Source of the DNA: Cryoendolithus antarcticus
Lineage: Eukaryota > Ascomycota > Dothideomycetes > Cladosporiales > Cladosporiaceae
Direction: 5' to 3'
DNA: 64,000 nt
Assembly (NCBI GenBank): GCA_002077065.1
Contig: NAJO01000001.1
Coordinates: 992,001 to 1,056,000, forward strand
Of the stretch, positions 10,879-22,306 are shown piece by piece. Both the position numbers and the translations under genes were made by a program. The notes beneath the pieces were generated by a model that was not told the DNA's origin, searched no databases, and saw only the letters and a list, made by a program, of their open reading frames with translations. Position 1 is the stretch's first letter, and the number at the start of each line of letters is the position of its first letter.

Positions 10879-13569
10879 TCACATCCCACTGAAACGCCCC
10901 GCTGCTCCGGCACCGAACCCATTCATCCCATTCCCATCAACACCATGACAGCACACTCCACACCCCGTCGCCGCAGTCATCGCAGCACCCCACGTCGCGC
11001 TCTCTTCAGCCTCACTCCACTCCCTCATCCGTCTCGGCATCTTCGGCGCTCCCTCAATCTCGTTCTCCTTGCTCACCAGGCTTCCCCTCTCATACACCCT
11101 GCCCCCTCGCTTTCCATCGAAGTAACTCACAGGACTATTCGGGTCTCTCTCAGCATCAGGTCCGTGTCCGACGTACTTGATCTCGCGGCCGTCGCTACCG
11201 GTCCACATGTAGGGTCTGCGAGAGTTCCGGGCGCGGATGCGCCAGCGGGTGCTGTTTGTCGTGGAAGTTGAGGAGGGAAGGGTGGTGGAGTTCTGGAGCT
11301 CAGAGAAAGGTGGTGAGGTGTCAGTCGAGTGTGGGGAGATATAGGCCGGCGGAGAGATGTTGATAGTAGAGGGTGTCGGCATGATGGCGTCGATGAAGAC
11401 GTTCCAGATGCCTGGTTCGGTGGGCTGGAGAGGGGCTGTGGGGACCACGGTCGTTGGGAAGCTGGCGAAAGGACCATTCTGATTGGGTGGAGTGGTGTAA
11501 TGGGCGCGCTTCGCTGTGCTTGGCTGAGCACTAGCTGCGAATGCCGACTTGGGTGAGAGCCAGCTCGGCTTGAACTCGTTTGCCGTCGCCCTGAGAGAGC
11601 TCTGGCTCTTATGAGCCACGACCCCAAGCTCTCGAACCATATCTGATCGCACGACAGGCCCAATAGCCAGGATGGCGGAGTCCGTGCTTACCTCTTGGGG
11701 GTGGGGTGCATATGTCCCAGCGGGTCTGGTAGCACGCTCTCCGTAACGCACACCACGCAGGGCACCGGTATCGGCAAGCCTTTTTTCTTCCACGCCTCGG
11801 GCCAGGACTCCGGCGATCTGTGCGGAGCTGCGCGGACGGAGACCAGACAGCTCGCTAGATCGTGGGAACTGCGGCTTTTCGAATTCGGTGTAGGTGCGCA
11901 TATAAACGTTGGCAGGACGAAGAGGATTGATACTACCACTACCAAGCTTACGAAGTGATTGAGTTGCGACTAAGAAAGGATCGTTTGCGATCGTGGTCGA
12001 TGCTATGGACGAAACCGGATCGATACGAGGGAGATTCTGGCTGAGTGCTCGTGCTGCTTGAAAGTCTCTCTTGATCGGATTGGCCGCATTGCTGGTCCTG
12101 GCGGCTACGTCGGCAACAAGCTCATCTTGAAGTCTGAACAGGTTGGCCTTTGCAAGCTTCGGTACCACTGATCCGAGAAGGTCGTTACGTGATACACGAC
12201 GAGTGAGCATTGTGTTCTGCACGGACGGCATCGGCGAGGGCAGGACCGCGAGTCCCTGCAAGGCAGCTTTGGCCTCTGCAGTGTCCGGAAGGATGTAATG
12301 CTCCTCGGGTGCAGCGACACACGTGTTGTCCAGCGAAGACACAGGCGTCCGTGTTGGACGATAGCGCGGCTTGAGTGCTTTTGGCGATGATGTGACCATG
12401 TCACTATTGCCGAAGGACAGCGCTGTACTGGCGACTGAGCCAGAACGTGTAGCGACGTTACTCGCAGGCACATTCGTGTCGATTCTGAGCTTCGCGGTCT
12501 GCACTCGAGAGGGACTTGGCTTTGGCGCAGTGGACGCGACAACGCCGATCTGACGACGCTGTGTGGCTTTGGTCGGCGACATGTACGACAATGTCTTGTT
12601 GCGCTGAACCTTCGTCCACTGGGGCGATGGGTTAGCCGCCAGGGACTGTGGGTCGCTTGCAGCTGTGATAGCTGGAGCGGCGTCGATGACAGCATTATTC
12701 TGAGAATCGACCAGCCATCCTTGCGGTAAGGAAGTACGCTTCTGTCTCTGCGAAGCTCTCCTTTCGGTCTGGAAGGTTGGTGCCTTTACTTTGACAGATC
12801 CTGTGGCGGTCCCGGTCAAGCTAGTAAGATCAGCCGCAGAGTCCTTGCGGAGAGTTTCGTCCGCACGTCGGACTGTCGCTTGCGTCGGCTGTGCAAAGCG
12901 TGGACTCGATGTACCAGGCTTGGCGGCGGGAGAGGCGCTGTTGATCTCGGTCTTAGCCTTCGTGGGAGAGGGGACCATGTGGGCCTTGACAGTTCCCTTG
13001 CCGACCTTGAGGACGACGCCTTTGGGACTAGAGGCAGCAGCAATGGCATACGAGCGTTTGCGTGTGGTCTTGTGGATCGCCTGGGGCAGAGAGGACTCGG
13101 GCACTTTGGGAACTCCAAGCGGCGGAAATTCCTTCGACATTGGTGATGGCGACTGCTTTGCCGGCTCCGGGATCTTCGTCGGTGGCGCGATCTTCTGGGC
13201 ATGGATGTGGACCATATCATCGGATTGATTGTTGGAGGTGACTGGCCCGTTGTCCGTGCCGTAGACCTGGGTACTCTCGTTTGTTGTGTTCTCTGTGACA
13301 GCACCCGCTTCCAATGCGTTGTTCCTCGTTGGTGTACTAGTGACAGCTCGCATCGACTGCACAGCGGCCTTCAGTTCGTCGATCTCGTCCTCGATGTTCG
13401 TGAGGCTGTCGGCAGAGCCAGAGAAATTGCGAAGGATCCGATCATCGAGATTAATGCAGGATGCCGAGATATGCTCTAGCATTGCGTTGCTGCGCGCGCT
13501 GTCAGTAAGCGGAGACTTCAATTGTACAGAGTCAGTCATCTTACCTGACAGGTAGCGTAGCAGTCTCAT
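10879..13569 (-). CDS. Unrecognised disordered protein
   Basis: An open frame of 896 codons with ATG at 13569 and a second in-frame ATG at 13539; the latter (MTDSVQLK) is equally likely as start. I do not recognise a family. The first ~100 residues include a short predicted coiled coil (IEDEIDELKAAVQSM). The bulk is Ser/Thr/Pro/Lys-rich and probably unstructured, with many SP and TP sites. The last ~150 residues look more conserved: a WRIRARNSRRPYMWTG segment, an EIKYVGHGPDAERD segment and a YFDGKRGGRVYERG segment suggest a small folded element. The end is Gly- and Cys-rich (CGVCCHG). The gene converges on the SDR gene. Length, codon use and lack of stops support coding; function is unknown. 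Confidence 0.75.
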   Translation of the reverse strand: MRLLRYLSGKMTDSVQLKSPLTDSARSNAMLEHISASCINLDDRILRNFSGSADSLTNIEDEIDELKAAVQSMRAVTSTPTRNNALEAGAVTENTTNESTQVYGTDNGPVTSNNQSDDMVHIHAQKIAPPTKIPEPAKQSPSPMSKEFPPLGVPKVPESSLPQAIHKTTRKRSYAIAAASSPKGVVLKVGKGTVKAHMVPSPTKAKTEINSASPAAKPGTSSPRFAQPTQATVRRADETLRKDSAADLTSLTGTATGSVKVKAPTFQTERRASQRQKRTSLPQGWLVDSQNNAVIDAAPAITAASDPQSLAANPSPQWTKVQRNKTLSYMSPTKATQRRQIGVVASTAPKPSPSRVQTAKLRIDTNVPASNVATRSGSVASTALSFGNSDMVTSSPKALKPRYRPTRTPVSSLDNTCVAAPEEHYILPDTAEAKAALQGLAVLPSPMPSVQNTMLTRRVSRNDLLGSVVPKLAKANLFRLQDELVADVAARTSNAANPIKRDFQAARALSQNLPRIDPVSSIASTTIANDPFLVATQSLRKLGSGSINPLRPANVYMRTYTEFEKPQFPRSSELSGLRPRSSAQIAGVLARGVEEKRLADTGALRGVRYGERATRPAGTYAPHPQEVSTDSAILAIGPVVRSDMVRELGVVAHKSQSSLRATANEFKPSWLSPKSAFAASAQPSTAKRAHYTTPPNQNGPFASFPTTVVPTAPLQPTEPGIWNVFIDAIMPTPSTINISPPAYISPHSTDTSPPFSELQNSTTLPSSTSTTNSTRWRIRARNSRRPYMWTGSDGREIKYVGHGPDAERDPNSPVSYFDGKRGGRVYERGSLVSKENEIEGAPKMPRRMREWSEAEESATWGAAMTAATGCGVCCHGVDGNGMNGFGAGAAGRFSGM

Positions 13570-14630
13570 CGGTGCCGCGGATTCCAGAGCGGCGACGTCG
13601 GAGTGTTGGCAAAGGTGCAGTGGATGTTCCGCCCAGCCATCCCGAGAGGATGCGGAACGGCATCGCCTTGCTGCTCAGTTCAAAGGATGACGACTAAGCG
13701 CGATGATCCAGAGTCTTGACTCGTGACCTTTGTTGACGACCACAATGAGCTTTCGACAGTCGATGATAGTGATGTCTATCGTTGCGTTGCGGTAGTGAAC
13801 TATGAAGATGAGCAATGCGATCCACTCTAATACGCCGAAGAGGAGGAACATGCTGTGTGAATCGTGTATGTGAGATGGAATGGAGATATGAGAGTAACAA
13901 AACATGGCATAATCGTGCCGAAGAAGGGACGCCCATCTGGTCGAAGTCGCAGGTGTGAACGATGCAAGAAGTACTCACCTTCAGTAGACTATCGCAGCTG
14001 CCATCTGTGCGGCTATTGCATGCACTCTCACGTTCAGCTGTTCAGTCCGCATGTTCGTAAAGCTGCAATGCTGTGGAAACAGCATGTGAGACCTGACAGG
14101 ATTGTAGCGCCCGTATCTGTGCCCCAGCCCAGTAAGCTCAACAGCCGAAGACTAATCAGAAGACGCATGTTGCTCTCGGCTGCTGTGGTCCAACGCGGAT
14201 GCTATGAAGCGCCCAGCGCCAAACCACGCCTTTCCTCCAGCTCTCATAGATGTCGCCTTACCTGCGGCAAAGGACGGAAAGAGGAGGCCGTATGTAGCCT
14301 GATATCACTCATCACCAGAGTCGAAACGGCTCCCAAGCTCATGCACTCGGCCCCGGAACGATACGTTGATCTTGGTCGAGTCGAAATTGGAGTCTAACAT
14401 GATGTTCTCGTTCTGACTAAGGCTGTGTAGTGGTAGCTATCGCTTCGACCGCCGCATGGCTCTCGCAGCTCTTTTGGCGCACGAACTTTGGTGGCTCAGC
14501 AGTGCGCAGGGGTCGTTCCCCAAGTCATAGACATGCCTACACAGAAGTCAGCTAAGCGTACGTCTCCATGATCCTACGGGCTTCCAACTGACCTCCCCAA
14601 AACCCTGCATCATCCTCAACCCCAGTCCAT
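13570..14630. other. Intergenic, about 1 kb
   Basis: It lies between the start of the disordered-protein gene and the 3' end of RPS21. It must hold the promoter of the former and the 3'UTR of the latter. Two short open frames occur, but neither shows a domain or convincing coding features. I see nothing else that can be supported. Confidence 0.45.
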
Positions 14631-14960
14631 CTATCGGCTCGCGCTCCACACGCCCTTCAAGAACCCCTCCTTCTGCGCCAACCGGTTCACGCAATCATCG
14701 CTCTCGCCCATAGCCCTCACGAATCCGCAAAGCGCATATGTCTGGTTCTCCCCAGTGTAGCGGCCGTTCTCGTCGACTTTGCCGACGGAAAGCTGCACCG
14801 AGGCGTGATCTTTGGAGGTGATGATACGGTTTGTTGCGCTGCACTTGCGGGGGACGTACCTGGGAAGAGTGTATCAGTAGGGAACCATGGGCGGAAGAGA
14901 GGTTGGAGGGGGGTTGGGGGGTCCATACAGGTCGACGAGCTCGCCGCGTTCGTTCTCCAT
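14631..14960 (-). CDS. RPS21: 40S ribosomal protein S21 (eS21)
   Basis: This gene has too short an exon to appear as one open frame. Exon 1 (14929-14960) encodes [10 protein letters not shown] plus two bases. A 69-nt intron (14860-14928, GTATGG...CCCAG) follows, then exon 2 (14631-14859). The spliced product is 86 aa, the usual eS21 length. It reads [15 protein letters not shown] across the junction and then [15 protein letters not shown] and [15 protein letters not shown], which is unmistakable eS21. The protein is on the solvent side of the small subunit and is needed for 20S pre-rRNA maturation. An intron close to the start codon is typical of fungal ribosomal protein genes. It is divergent from the NEJ1 gene with 280 bp between the two ATGs. 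Confidence 0.96.
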
Positions 14961-15240
14961 GGCTGCGGTGTATTGAGAGTGATTGGATGTGTAGGGTTGA
15001 GTGACTTCGAGTGCGCTGTGGGACGGTTCGCTACTGCATCAATGTCATCGGCTGGTGTACTTCGAAAACCGTGGTGCGGGCTGCATAACTCTTGGCAAGA
15101 GTCTAGTCTGAACTCTATTCACCCATCTCAAACAAGGTGATGAGACGAGCAACTTTATTTTTACCTTCACCTCAGGCTAGAGTCATGATACAGACTGGCT
15201 CTGGCCGTTCATGGAAAGAAATCATGCGTTGACGTGAGCA

Positions 15241-16884
15241 ATGGCTGTGCCAACGCCATGGCGCACAGTCCAGTCGGACAACGCGTCGCTGCCTCGTCTC
15301 CTTTTGAAGGCAGATCTAGACCGCGCTGGCTACGCAGTCATACTGACAGATCTCAATCGCGTCTGGAAGCAGACGCTGGACAGACAGGCGATCTTTGACT
15401 ACGCGAAGGAGTATCGGACCGTGATTGACCCAAGCGAAGACGACGAGCAATTCGACATCCTCTCTACGAAGGTGCGAGACGCTTTACATCAGCACGATGG
15501 GACATCACTTTCGATTAGCGCCGCGAGGTCTAGCGATGTCGTGCTCGATATCTCCATACCAATGCCAAGACCTCTCGCGGCGTTACAGTGGACGTTCCAC
15601 CTCGCGCAATCTCCACGTGGTGCTGTGGCAGACACTCTTGTCTACCCATTGCTTGAGCGTGCGCAAGTACTCAGGTCCCAGATCGATCGACTGCTAGCTG
15701 AGCTACAAGCGAAGGATAAAGTCATCTCAAGGATCACGGACAAGCTGGAGCGATCTGCTTACGATCTGACTGATGTCCTTCCCGTTGCGACCACAGTGAA
15801 GCTCAATAAGCAAACTTCGCAACGCGAGCAGCTTTCAAAATATGTACCAGGCTTGGGCAAGTTTAATCGCGGAGCCTGGACTAATCAGCTAGATGTCGCC
15901 GAAGTGAGTTCTGGGGCTGTGGGCGTCGGCGAAGACTCCACGAGTGCGAAGAAAGGCGATGCCGATCATGGCGAGTGGTGGCGAAGTCTGAAGGGGTCGA
16001 TCATGCTTGGGAATGAAGAAAAGCCCGCTGATCATGTTCCTCCACGATCCGCCTCCGATGCCAATAGCCTATCGCAGCAAGTCGGCAAAATGGAGGACGA
16101 TCTTCAACGACAGGCCGCACCACCAGGTCTGCATGCTACTCGGCCGGTAGCGGAGGAAGATTCTGCCCCGGAGAGCGACGATCTTGACAGGCCATCGCAA
16201 GCTGCATACTCCGGTCGAAGGCCGAGTCAAGGGGCTCATGACAACGATGCACCGTCCCAGCCATCCTTTCTGTCGAATGCAGACGATGGCAGCGAGACGG
16301 AAGGAGAAGAGGACGTAGTCATGCCGGACGCGTCCCCACGGCGGGTGATCAAAACGCGATCATCGTCACCGATAGCACCGATCAGTCCGGCTGCACGAAC
16401 CGCAACGACAGTGCCATCCTCAGCCGTCAAGAAGCTCGGAGTTCTCCGTGGCCGAAAGCGGATGGCATCTTCTGTCGAGGACGCCACACCACTTAGTACG
16501 GCAGAAGAGCCCATTCTTGAAGTCAAGCAGGGAGCAACCCGACCAAAGTCAAGGTTGGGTACGCTTGGAGGCAAAGCAGCGCAAAAGGAGACGAGTCCTC
16601 CGCCCCAGCCCACGCCGCCGGTGGCGAGCTCACCGTCACCTGTCAAGCCAAAAAGGCTGGGCACCATTGGGGGCACGTCTGCCACTTCTCACGTCTCTCC
16701 ACATACGCAAGAGACCGATCTTGAACGGGATCAGCGCTCATCTCGCTCGACAAGCCGAGTGACACCTGCTGTAAAGGAGGTCCGAGAAACCTCTGTGGAG
16801 CGTGCGAATCGAAAGCGAAATGAGCTGAAGAGAGCGATCGAAGAGAAGGCGAAAGTGCCGGTAAAGAAGAAACGCAAGTTCTGA
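15241..16884 (+). CDS. NEJ1: XLF/Nej1-type non-homologous end-joining factor
   Basis: A 547-residue, intron-free protein. Residues 1 to about 140 match the XLF/Nej1 head domain: WRTVQSD at the start, LLLKADLDRAGYAVILTDLN and VWKQTLDRQAI. A coiled coil follows (about 140-180; LLERAQVLRSQIDRLLAELQ). The remaining two thirds is Ser/Pro/Asp-rich and probably disordered, with repeated short KKLGVLRG / SRLGTLGG / KRLGTIGG elements. The protein ends in a basic patch and KKKRKF, which resembles the C-terminal Ku-binding motif of XLF (basic cluster followed by a terminal aromatic). XLF/Nej1 bridges DNA ends with XRCC4/Lif1 and stimulates ligase IV. Fungal members diverge strongly, so the call rests on the head-domain motifs, the coiled coil and the C-terminal motif. 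Confidence 0.87.
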   Translation: MAVPTPWRTVQSDNASLPRLLLKADLDRAGYAVILTDLNRVWKQTLDRQAIFDYAKEYRTVIDPSEDDEQFDILSTKVRDALHQHDGTSLSISAARSSDVVLDISIPMPRPLAALQWTFHLAQSPRGAVADTLVYPLLERAQVLRSQIDRLLAELQAKDKVISRITDKLERSAYDLTDVLPVATTVKLNKQTSQREQLSKYVPGLGKFNRGAWTNQLDVAEVSSGAVGVGEDSTSAKKGDADHGEWWRSLKGSIMLGNEEKPADHVPPRSASDANSLSQQVGKMEDDLQRQAAPPGLHATRPVAEEDSAPESDDLDRPSQAAYSGRRPSQGAHDNDAPSQPSFLSNADDGSETEGEEDVVMPDASPRRVIKTRSSSPIAPISPAARTATTVPSSAVKKLGVLRGRKRMASSVEDATPLSTAEEPILEVKQGATRPKSRLGTLGGKAAQKETSPPPQPTPPVASSPSPVKPKRLGTIGGTSATSHVSPHTQETDLERDQRSSRSTSRVTPAVKEVRETSVERANRKRNELKRAIEEKAKVPVKKKRKF

Positions 16885-18384
<1,500 letters not shown>

Positions 18385-19065
18385 ATGTGGGTTGTGAAAG
18401 ATACTTGCTGGGTCGGGACGGAAGGTGTGTACGAGAGATGGAGGATGGCGAAGGAGACTGAGCAGGATTCTATACAGGCGGAAGACTCAGAGGAGATGCT
18501 GGTGCTATAGCAAAGTATGCACATGACAACAGCACGGTACTTGATGTACGCTCCCACCGATTGTTGCGTGCCATCGATCGGTCCTGCACTTCGCATAAAC
18601 TCATGCCGAACATAAACACCCTCTCGAGCATATGTATACACCTTCTAGTAGCATATGTAGCGTGCATCTTCAGTGCATTGATAGTTACGAGGCCATGCGT
18701 CCATGAATAGATGTTCCCATTACGTGTACCCGACTTAGCGCAGAAGAGGACCCTTCGCCACCCCTGCTCGTGGTCCCCAGACTTCATCACATCTTCAATA
18801 ACACAGCCTTGCCGCACTAACATCAGACCTTCACATTCGCTGCTGGACCACCACACCACGCACGCTCGCTTGACAGTCAACATACACTGCACACGATCTA
18901 TCATTCCCCCAATCACAGCCAGTTCTACCCGGTCTCGACCTCTGCGAACGCCCTCAGATCCAAGGGGAGACTCAACTTTGAGCCGCGCATCTCCGTCCCT
19001 CACAGAGATTGCAAGCCACTCTCGAGCTTCGCCGCTCAGCAGCTTCACAAACACACAGCGGCACG
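18385..19065. promoter_or_regulatory. Intergenic, promoter of the Crh-type gene
   Basis: About 680 bp between two plus-strand genes. It holds the 3'UTR of mannitol dehydrogenase and the promoter of the GH16 gene. A minus-strand open frame crosses most of it but shows no domain and non-coding-like composition. No repeat or RNA gene is seen. Confidence 0.45.
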
Positions 19066-20507
19066 ATGAAGCACACCTTCAGCGTCGCCGCCGCGCTCGC
19101 AGCAACCTTCTCAGTCACTGCCCTCGCCGCCGCGCCCAAATGTGGCGGAGGCACCCAATGCCCCTCAGACTCCCCTTGCTGCAGTCAGTACGGCCAATGC
19201 GGTGTAGGCGCCTACTGCCTGGGCGGCTGCGACCCGCAGAACAGCTTCGACCTGGCATCATGTGTCGCGGCGCCGGTATGCAAGAGCGCCGACTTCAAGA
19301 TGGACAGTCTGGATGGAATTATACCAAATACGCAGTACTTGGGAGATGCGAGTAAGGGGAACTGGGTCAGCTCGGGGACGCCGGCAGTGTACAACGATCA
19401 GGCTGTGCTGTTGACTATGGCGCCGAGTACGGTTGGGACGTTGTTGAGTAGTACGCATTATGTGTGGTACGGGAAGATCAGCGCGACCATTACGACTAGT
19501 CAGGGTGCTGGTGTGGTGACGGCTTTCATCATGATGAGCGACGTGAAGGATGAGATTGATTTCGAGTTCGTGGGCACAGATTTGACGACAGCGCAGAGCA
19601 ATTACTACTTCCAGGGCATTACTGATTGTGAGTTTAGTCAAAGTACCATCTGAACGGACTCAAGGGCTGACAATTTGCAGACACCAACACAAAGAACCTG
19701 ACCGTCTCAAACACCCGCCAAAACTCTCACACCTACACGATCGACTGGAAACCAGACTCGATCACCTGGCTGATTGATGGCAACGAGATGCGCACGCAGC
19801 TCAAGAGCGAGACCTGGAACGCCACAACCGGCTCTTACCACTTCCCGCAATCGCCCTCTCGTATTCAGATGTCGTTGTGGCCAGCTGGTCTGCAGTCCAA
19901 CGGCGAAGGCACCATCGAGTGGGCAGGCGGCTTGGTGAATTGGGACAGCCAGTATATGACGAATGGCTACTACTACGCGTCAGTCACAGACGTGACTGTC
20001 GAGTGCTACGACCCGCCGAGCGGCTTCAACAAGGACTTTGGTGGTGCTGCATACTACTACCAGACCACGTTCGGCACGAACGACACCATTGCAATTGGTA
20101 ATAATAACACAATCCTGTCGTCTTTCTACGCCACGGGCGACAACCCTTCTTATTGCCCGACTGGGTGCTCTTCCGCAAGCGCTTCAGGCACCGCCAAGAC
20201 AACTGCCACGGCCAAGACGCCCACGGCTGTGCCTACCGCTGAGACGATCCCCGGTGTCTCGGGCGGTGGTAATGCAGGCAACAGTGGCTCTACGCAAGCT
20301 GGCGATACATCCGGAAATGCGGAGAGCAACCCTTCAGCCGGTAATGCAGGCCAGAGCAATGGCGGCAGCACTGCTGGGGGTTCGACGAGCTTTAGTCAGG
20401 GTATTCAGAACGCTGGCAGCAATGGTGGGACAAGCGACGCCACCTCTGTGAAGGCAGGAAGTGCGATCGCATTGGTGGGATTCCTAGTGGCTGCAATGAT
20501 GATGTGA
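19066..20507 (+). CDS. Crh-type GH16 chitin-glucan transglycosylase with CBM18, GPI-anchored
   Basis: Two exons (19066-19627, 19681-20507) with a 53-nt intron give 462 aa. A signal peptide covers about residues 1-22 (ends LAAA). A cysteine-rich chitin-binding CBM18 follows at about 26-66 (CGGGTQCPSDSPCCSQYGQCG). The GH16 Crh domain contains the catalytic DEIDFEFVG motif: Glu163 nucleophile, Asp165, Glu167 acid/base. The splice joins GITD to YTNTKN. After the domain comes a Ser/Thr/Gly/Asn-rich stalk and a hydrophobic C-terminus (ALVGFLVAAMMM), fitting a GPI anchor. Crh enzymes cross-link chitin to beta-1,6- and beta-1,3-glucan in the cell wall. The CBM18 places it near the Utr2/Crh2 branch. 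Single open frames miss the protein because of the intron. Confidence 0.95.
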
Positions 20508-21286
20508 GAACGTAATGGCAGGTGAATCTGGATTTTGATCATGGCTATGGAGTTTGTATAGGGTGGTTTGCATCGGGTGGCCTCGGCGCGAATCTCGCGT
20601 GGTAGGTACGCTCGAATATGGTGCCTTCCTCGCAGCGTACTCGACGCGTTTAGGCAGACATGGGCGTAGAACTTCATAGCGTATACAATCGTACAACCAT
20701 CCCATTCCCGCAACCTGTCAGTGAACACACGGTACGTCACCAAGATTCATTGCGTAAGTCCTTTCTTTGTGTGCCCGTCCGAAGGACCTGGCTACGACCT
20801 AGGATCGAGTCCGGAGCCGGTTCGTCTGGAGTGTTGCCATGGACCAAGGTCGAAGTGGACGAGCACGTTGATAACCAATGTACTTCGAAGCCGAGAGACT
20901 GGAGTGGACGAGCACGTTGACAACCAATGTACTTTGAAGCGTTCCAATTTGAGTAAGCCTCTGGTACTGGAACTTCGAAGCCGAGAGTCTTTTGCACGCC
21001 TCCCGAGATCGAACTGGACGAGCATCCTGGATCCAAGTGGACGAGCACGTTGATAACGAATGTACTCTGAAGCAAGTACTGCTGGACCAAGACCGAAGCT
21101 GATGAGCACGTTGATAACCAATGTACTTTGAAGCCGAGTTCGTTTGGACGACTTCCTAGGAACGAGTCGACAGACGGCCTTCTCTGTAGTAGACATCAGC
21201 GTTTCTTCTCTCGTGTCCCGTTTCTTCTATTCCTGCGTAACAGTCATGTCGAGTGCTAACTCTGTAGTCGAGAATACGAATGCAAG
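20508..21286. other. Intergenic region with diverged repeats
   Basis: About 780 bp between the Crh gene and the His-Me-type gene. The first 300 bp look like ordinary 3' flank. From 20840 to 21134 there are four copies of a 37-bp repeat (separate entry). Apparent frames on the minus strand here are only translations of those repeats. Confidence 0.6.
20840..21134. repeat. Four dispersed copies of a 37-bp repeat
   Basis: Copies lie at 20855-20891, 20904-20940, 21037-21073 and 21098-21134. All read approximately GTGGACGAGCACGTTGATAA then CCAATGTACTTTGAAGC, with a few differences each. Copies 1 and 4 also share a preceding TGGACCAAG..CGAAG block (from 20840 and 21083). A second element, ACTTCGAAGCCGAGAG, occurs at about 20882 and 20971, and a partial copy (TGGACGAGCAT) at about 21015. 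Spacing between copies is uneven (12, 96 and 24 bp), so this is not a simple tandem array. Origin is unknown: it may be the remains of a duplicated element. No terminal inverted repeats or coding capacity are visible. Confidence 0.85.
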
Positions 21287-22306
21287 ATGGAGAGCCACGG
21301 TGCACCGCAGGTACGTGCAGCGTTAACATAGCAGATGTCTTCTGAATCACAGCGGTGGGCTTATGAAATCTCTAGATCCAGCCACAAGAGAAGAAGAAGA
21401 AGAAGCGCAAGTCAGCAGCGAAGAAGGCCAAAGAGCTCGACAGAGCTCACAAGCATTATGATGGTATCGACGACCGTGAAGCTGAGAAGTCAGCGAAGCG
21501 ACCTCGCTGCGAGTCGCCGGAGAGAGACGATACTTTCGTCCCTCCTATTATCGAAGACGAAGACGTAACAAAACCGAGTGTCGAAGTGAGCGTGATCGAG
21601 CAAGCAAGCAGCGAAGCTGAAGCGCTGGTCATTCCTCCAGTATCCGGGCAGACGACCGTTGTATCGGTCAAAGATGAAGAGTTTCCGGCGCCCGTAGTGT
21701 TCGTCGTGAGACGCGCGCCGCTGTCTATAGAATTTCTTGAAGCTATGGTAGAGCGCCAGACGCAAATGTCGCTTGAGCGCGGCAACTGGCCTCAAGATAT
21801 GTCGAATGAAAAGATTTTCGATATGTTCACGCCTTGCCAGTCGCCGCACTGGCTCTTGAAGCTCTTGCTAGCAGAGCCGCAGAGCTCAACTACCGCATGC
21901 TACCTGGACTCACGAATGTGAGGTTTGCCATACGACACACTTGTTGAAGACTGAAGAGCATCGAGCTATTGCGCAGCGAAAGCTACCACCTGATCAGTAT
22001 TGGAAGTTTGTTCTACCATTTCAACGCGACTCGCCAGAGCTTCAACAGGCTATGGCATTCCACGGAAGTGCAACGTGCAACAAGTATGGCGCATCCACGC
22101 CAGGCGGCCACTGCTTGAATCCTGCTCACCTGAACCTAGAAGTGGTCGCTCTGAATGGTCGACGAGCAATGCATCAGCGTGGAGGAAACCCCTGCGACTG
22201 CCCTCACGTGAATCCCGGATGTCGTCGAATCTCATTCGGGAAAACGGTCAAAGCGCAGATTCCCCACCTTTTTACAAATTTACCAAATTTACATCGGCAT
22301 TGGTGA
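21287..22306 (+). CDS. Putative His-Me-finger (I-PpoI-like zinc-loop) endonuclease-domain protein
   Basis: Exon 1 (21287-21310, MESHGAPQ) joins across a 65-nt intron (21311-21375, GTACGT...TCTCTAG) to a frame starting IQPQEKKKKKRKSAAKKAK, a nuclear-signal-like basic stretch. This frame runs to about 21918. The conserved end is in another frame (about 21880-22306). It holds HECEVCH, then CNKYGASTPGGHCLNPAHLN, LNGRR and finally CDCPH-x4-C. That order (C, H-C-x-NP-x-HL, N-x-x-R, C-x-C-x-H-x4-C) matches the zinc-binding loop of His-Me-finger homing endonucleases such as I-PpoI. The frame change between about 21800 and 21882 is either a second intron with weak splice sites (for example 21825-21882) or a real frameshift, so this may be a decayed gene. 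Boundaries in the middle are uncertain. Confidence 0.6.

Noticed and set aside
13675..13851. Minus-strand frame with a hydrophobic start (MFLLFGVLEWIALLIFIV)
   Set aside because: Only 58 codons, no family, no supporting promoter or intron evidence; it could be a small membrane protein but cannot be supported.
13864..14397. Plus-strand frame of 177 codons with CxxC pairs
   Set aside because: Cys spacing fits no zinc family, composition looks random, and there is no domain.
18470..19054. Minus-strand frame of 194 codons before the Crh gene
   Set aside because: Composition is not protein-like and it would occupy the Crh promoter.
20840..21134. CRISPR-like reading of the 37-bp repeats
   Set aside because: The setting is a fungal nuclear genome, spacers are uneven (12-96 bp) and the repeats are diverged.
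20840..21134. RIP (repeat-induced point mutation) signature
   Set aside because: Differences between copies are a mix of changes, not mainly C-to-T at CpA, and the units are far shorter than RIP targets.
20737..21196. Overlapping minus-strand frames of 117 and 134 codons
   Set aside because: They are translations of the 37-bp repeats in two frames, not a gene.
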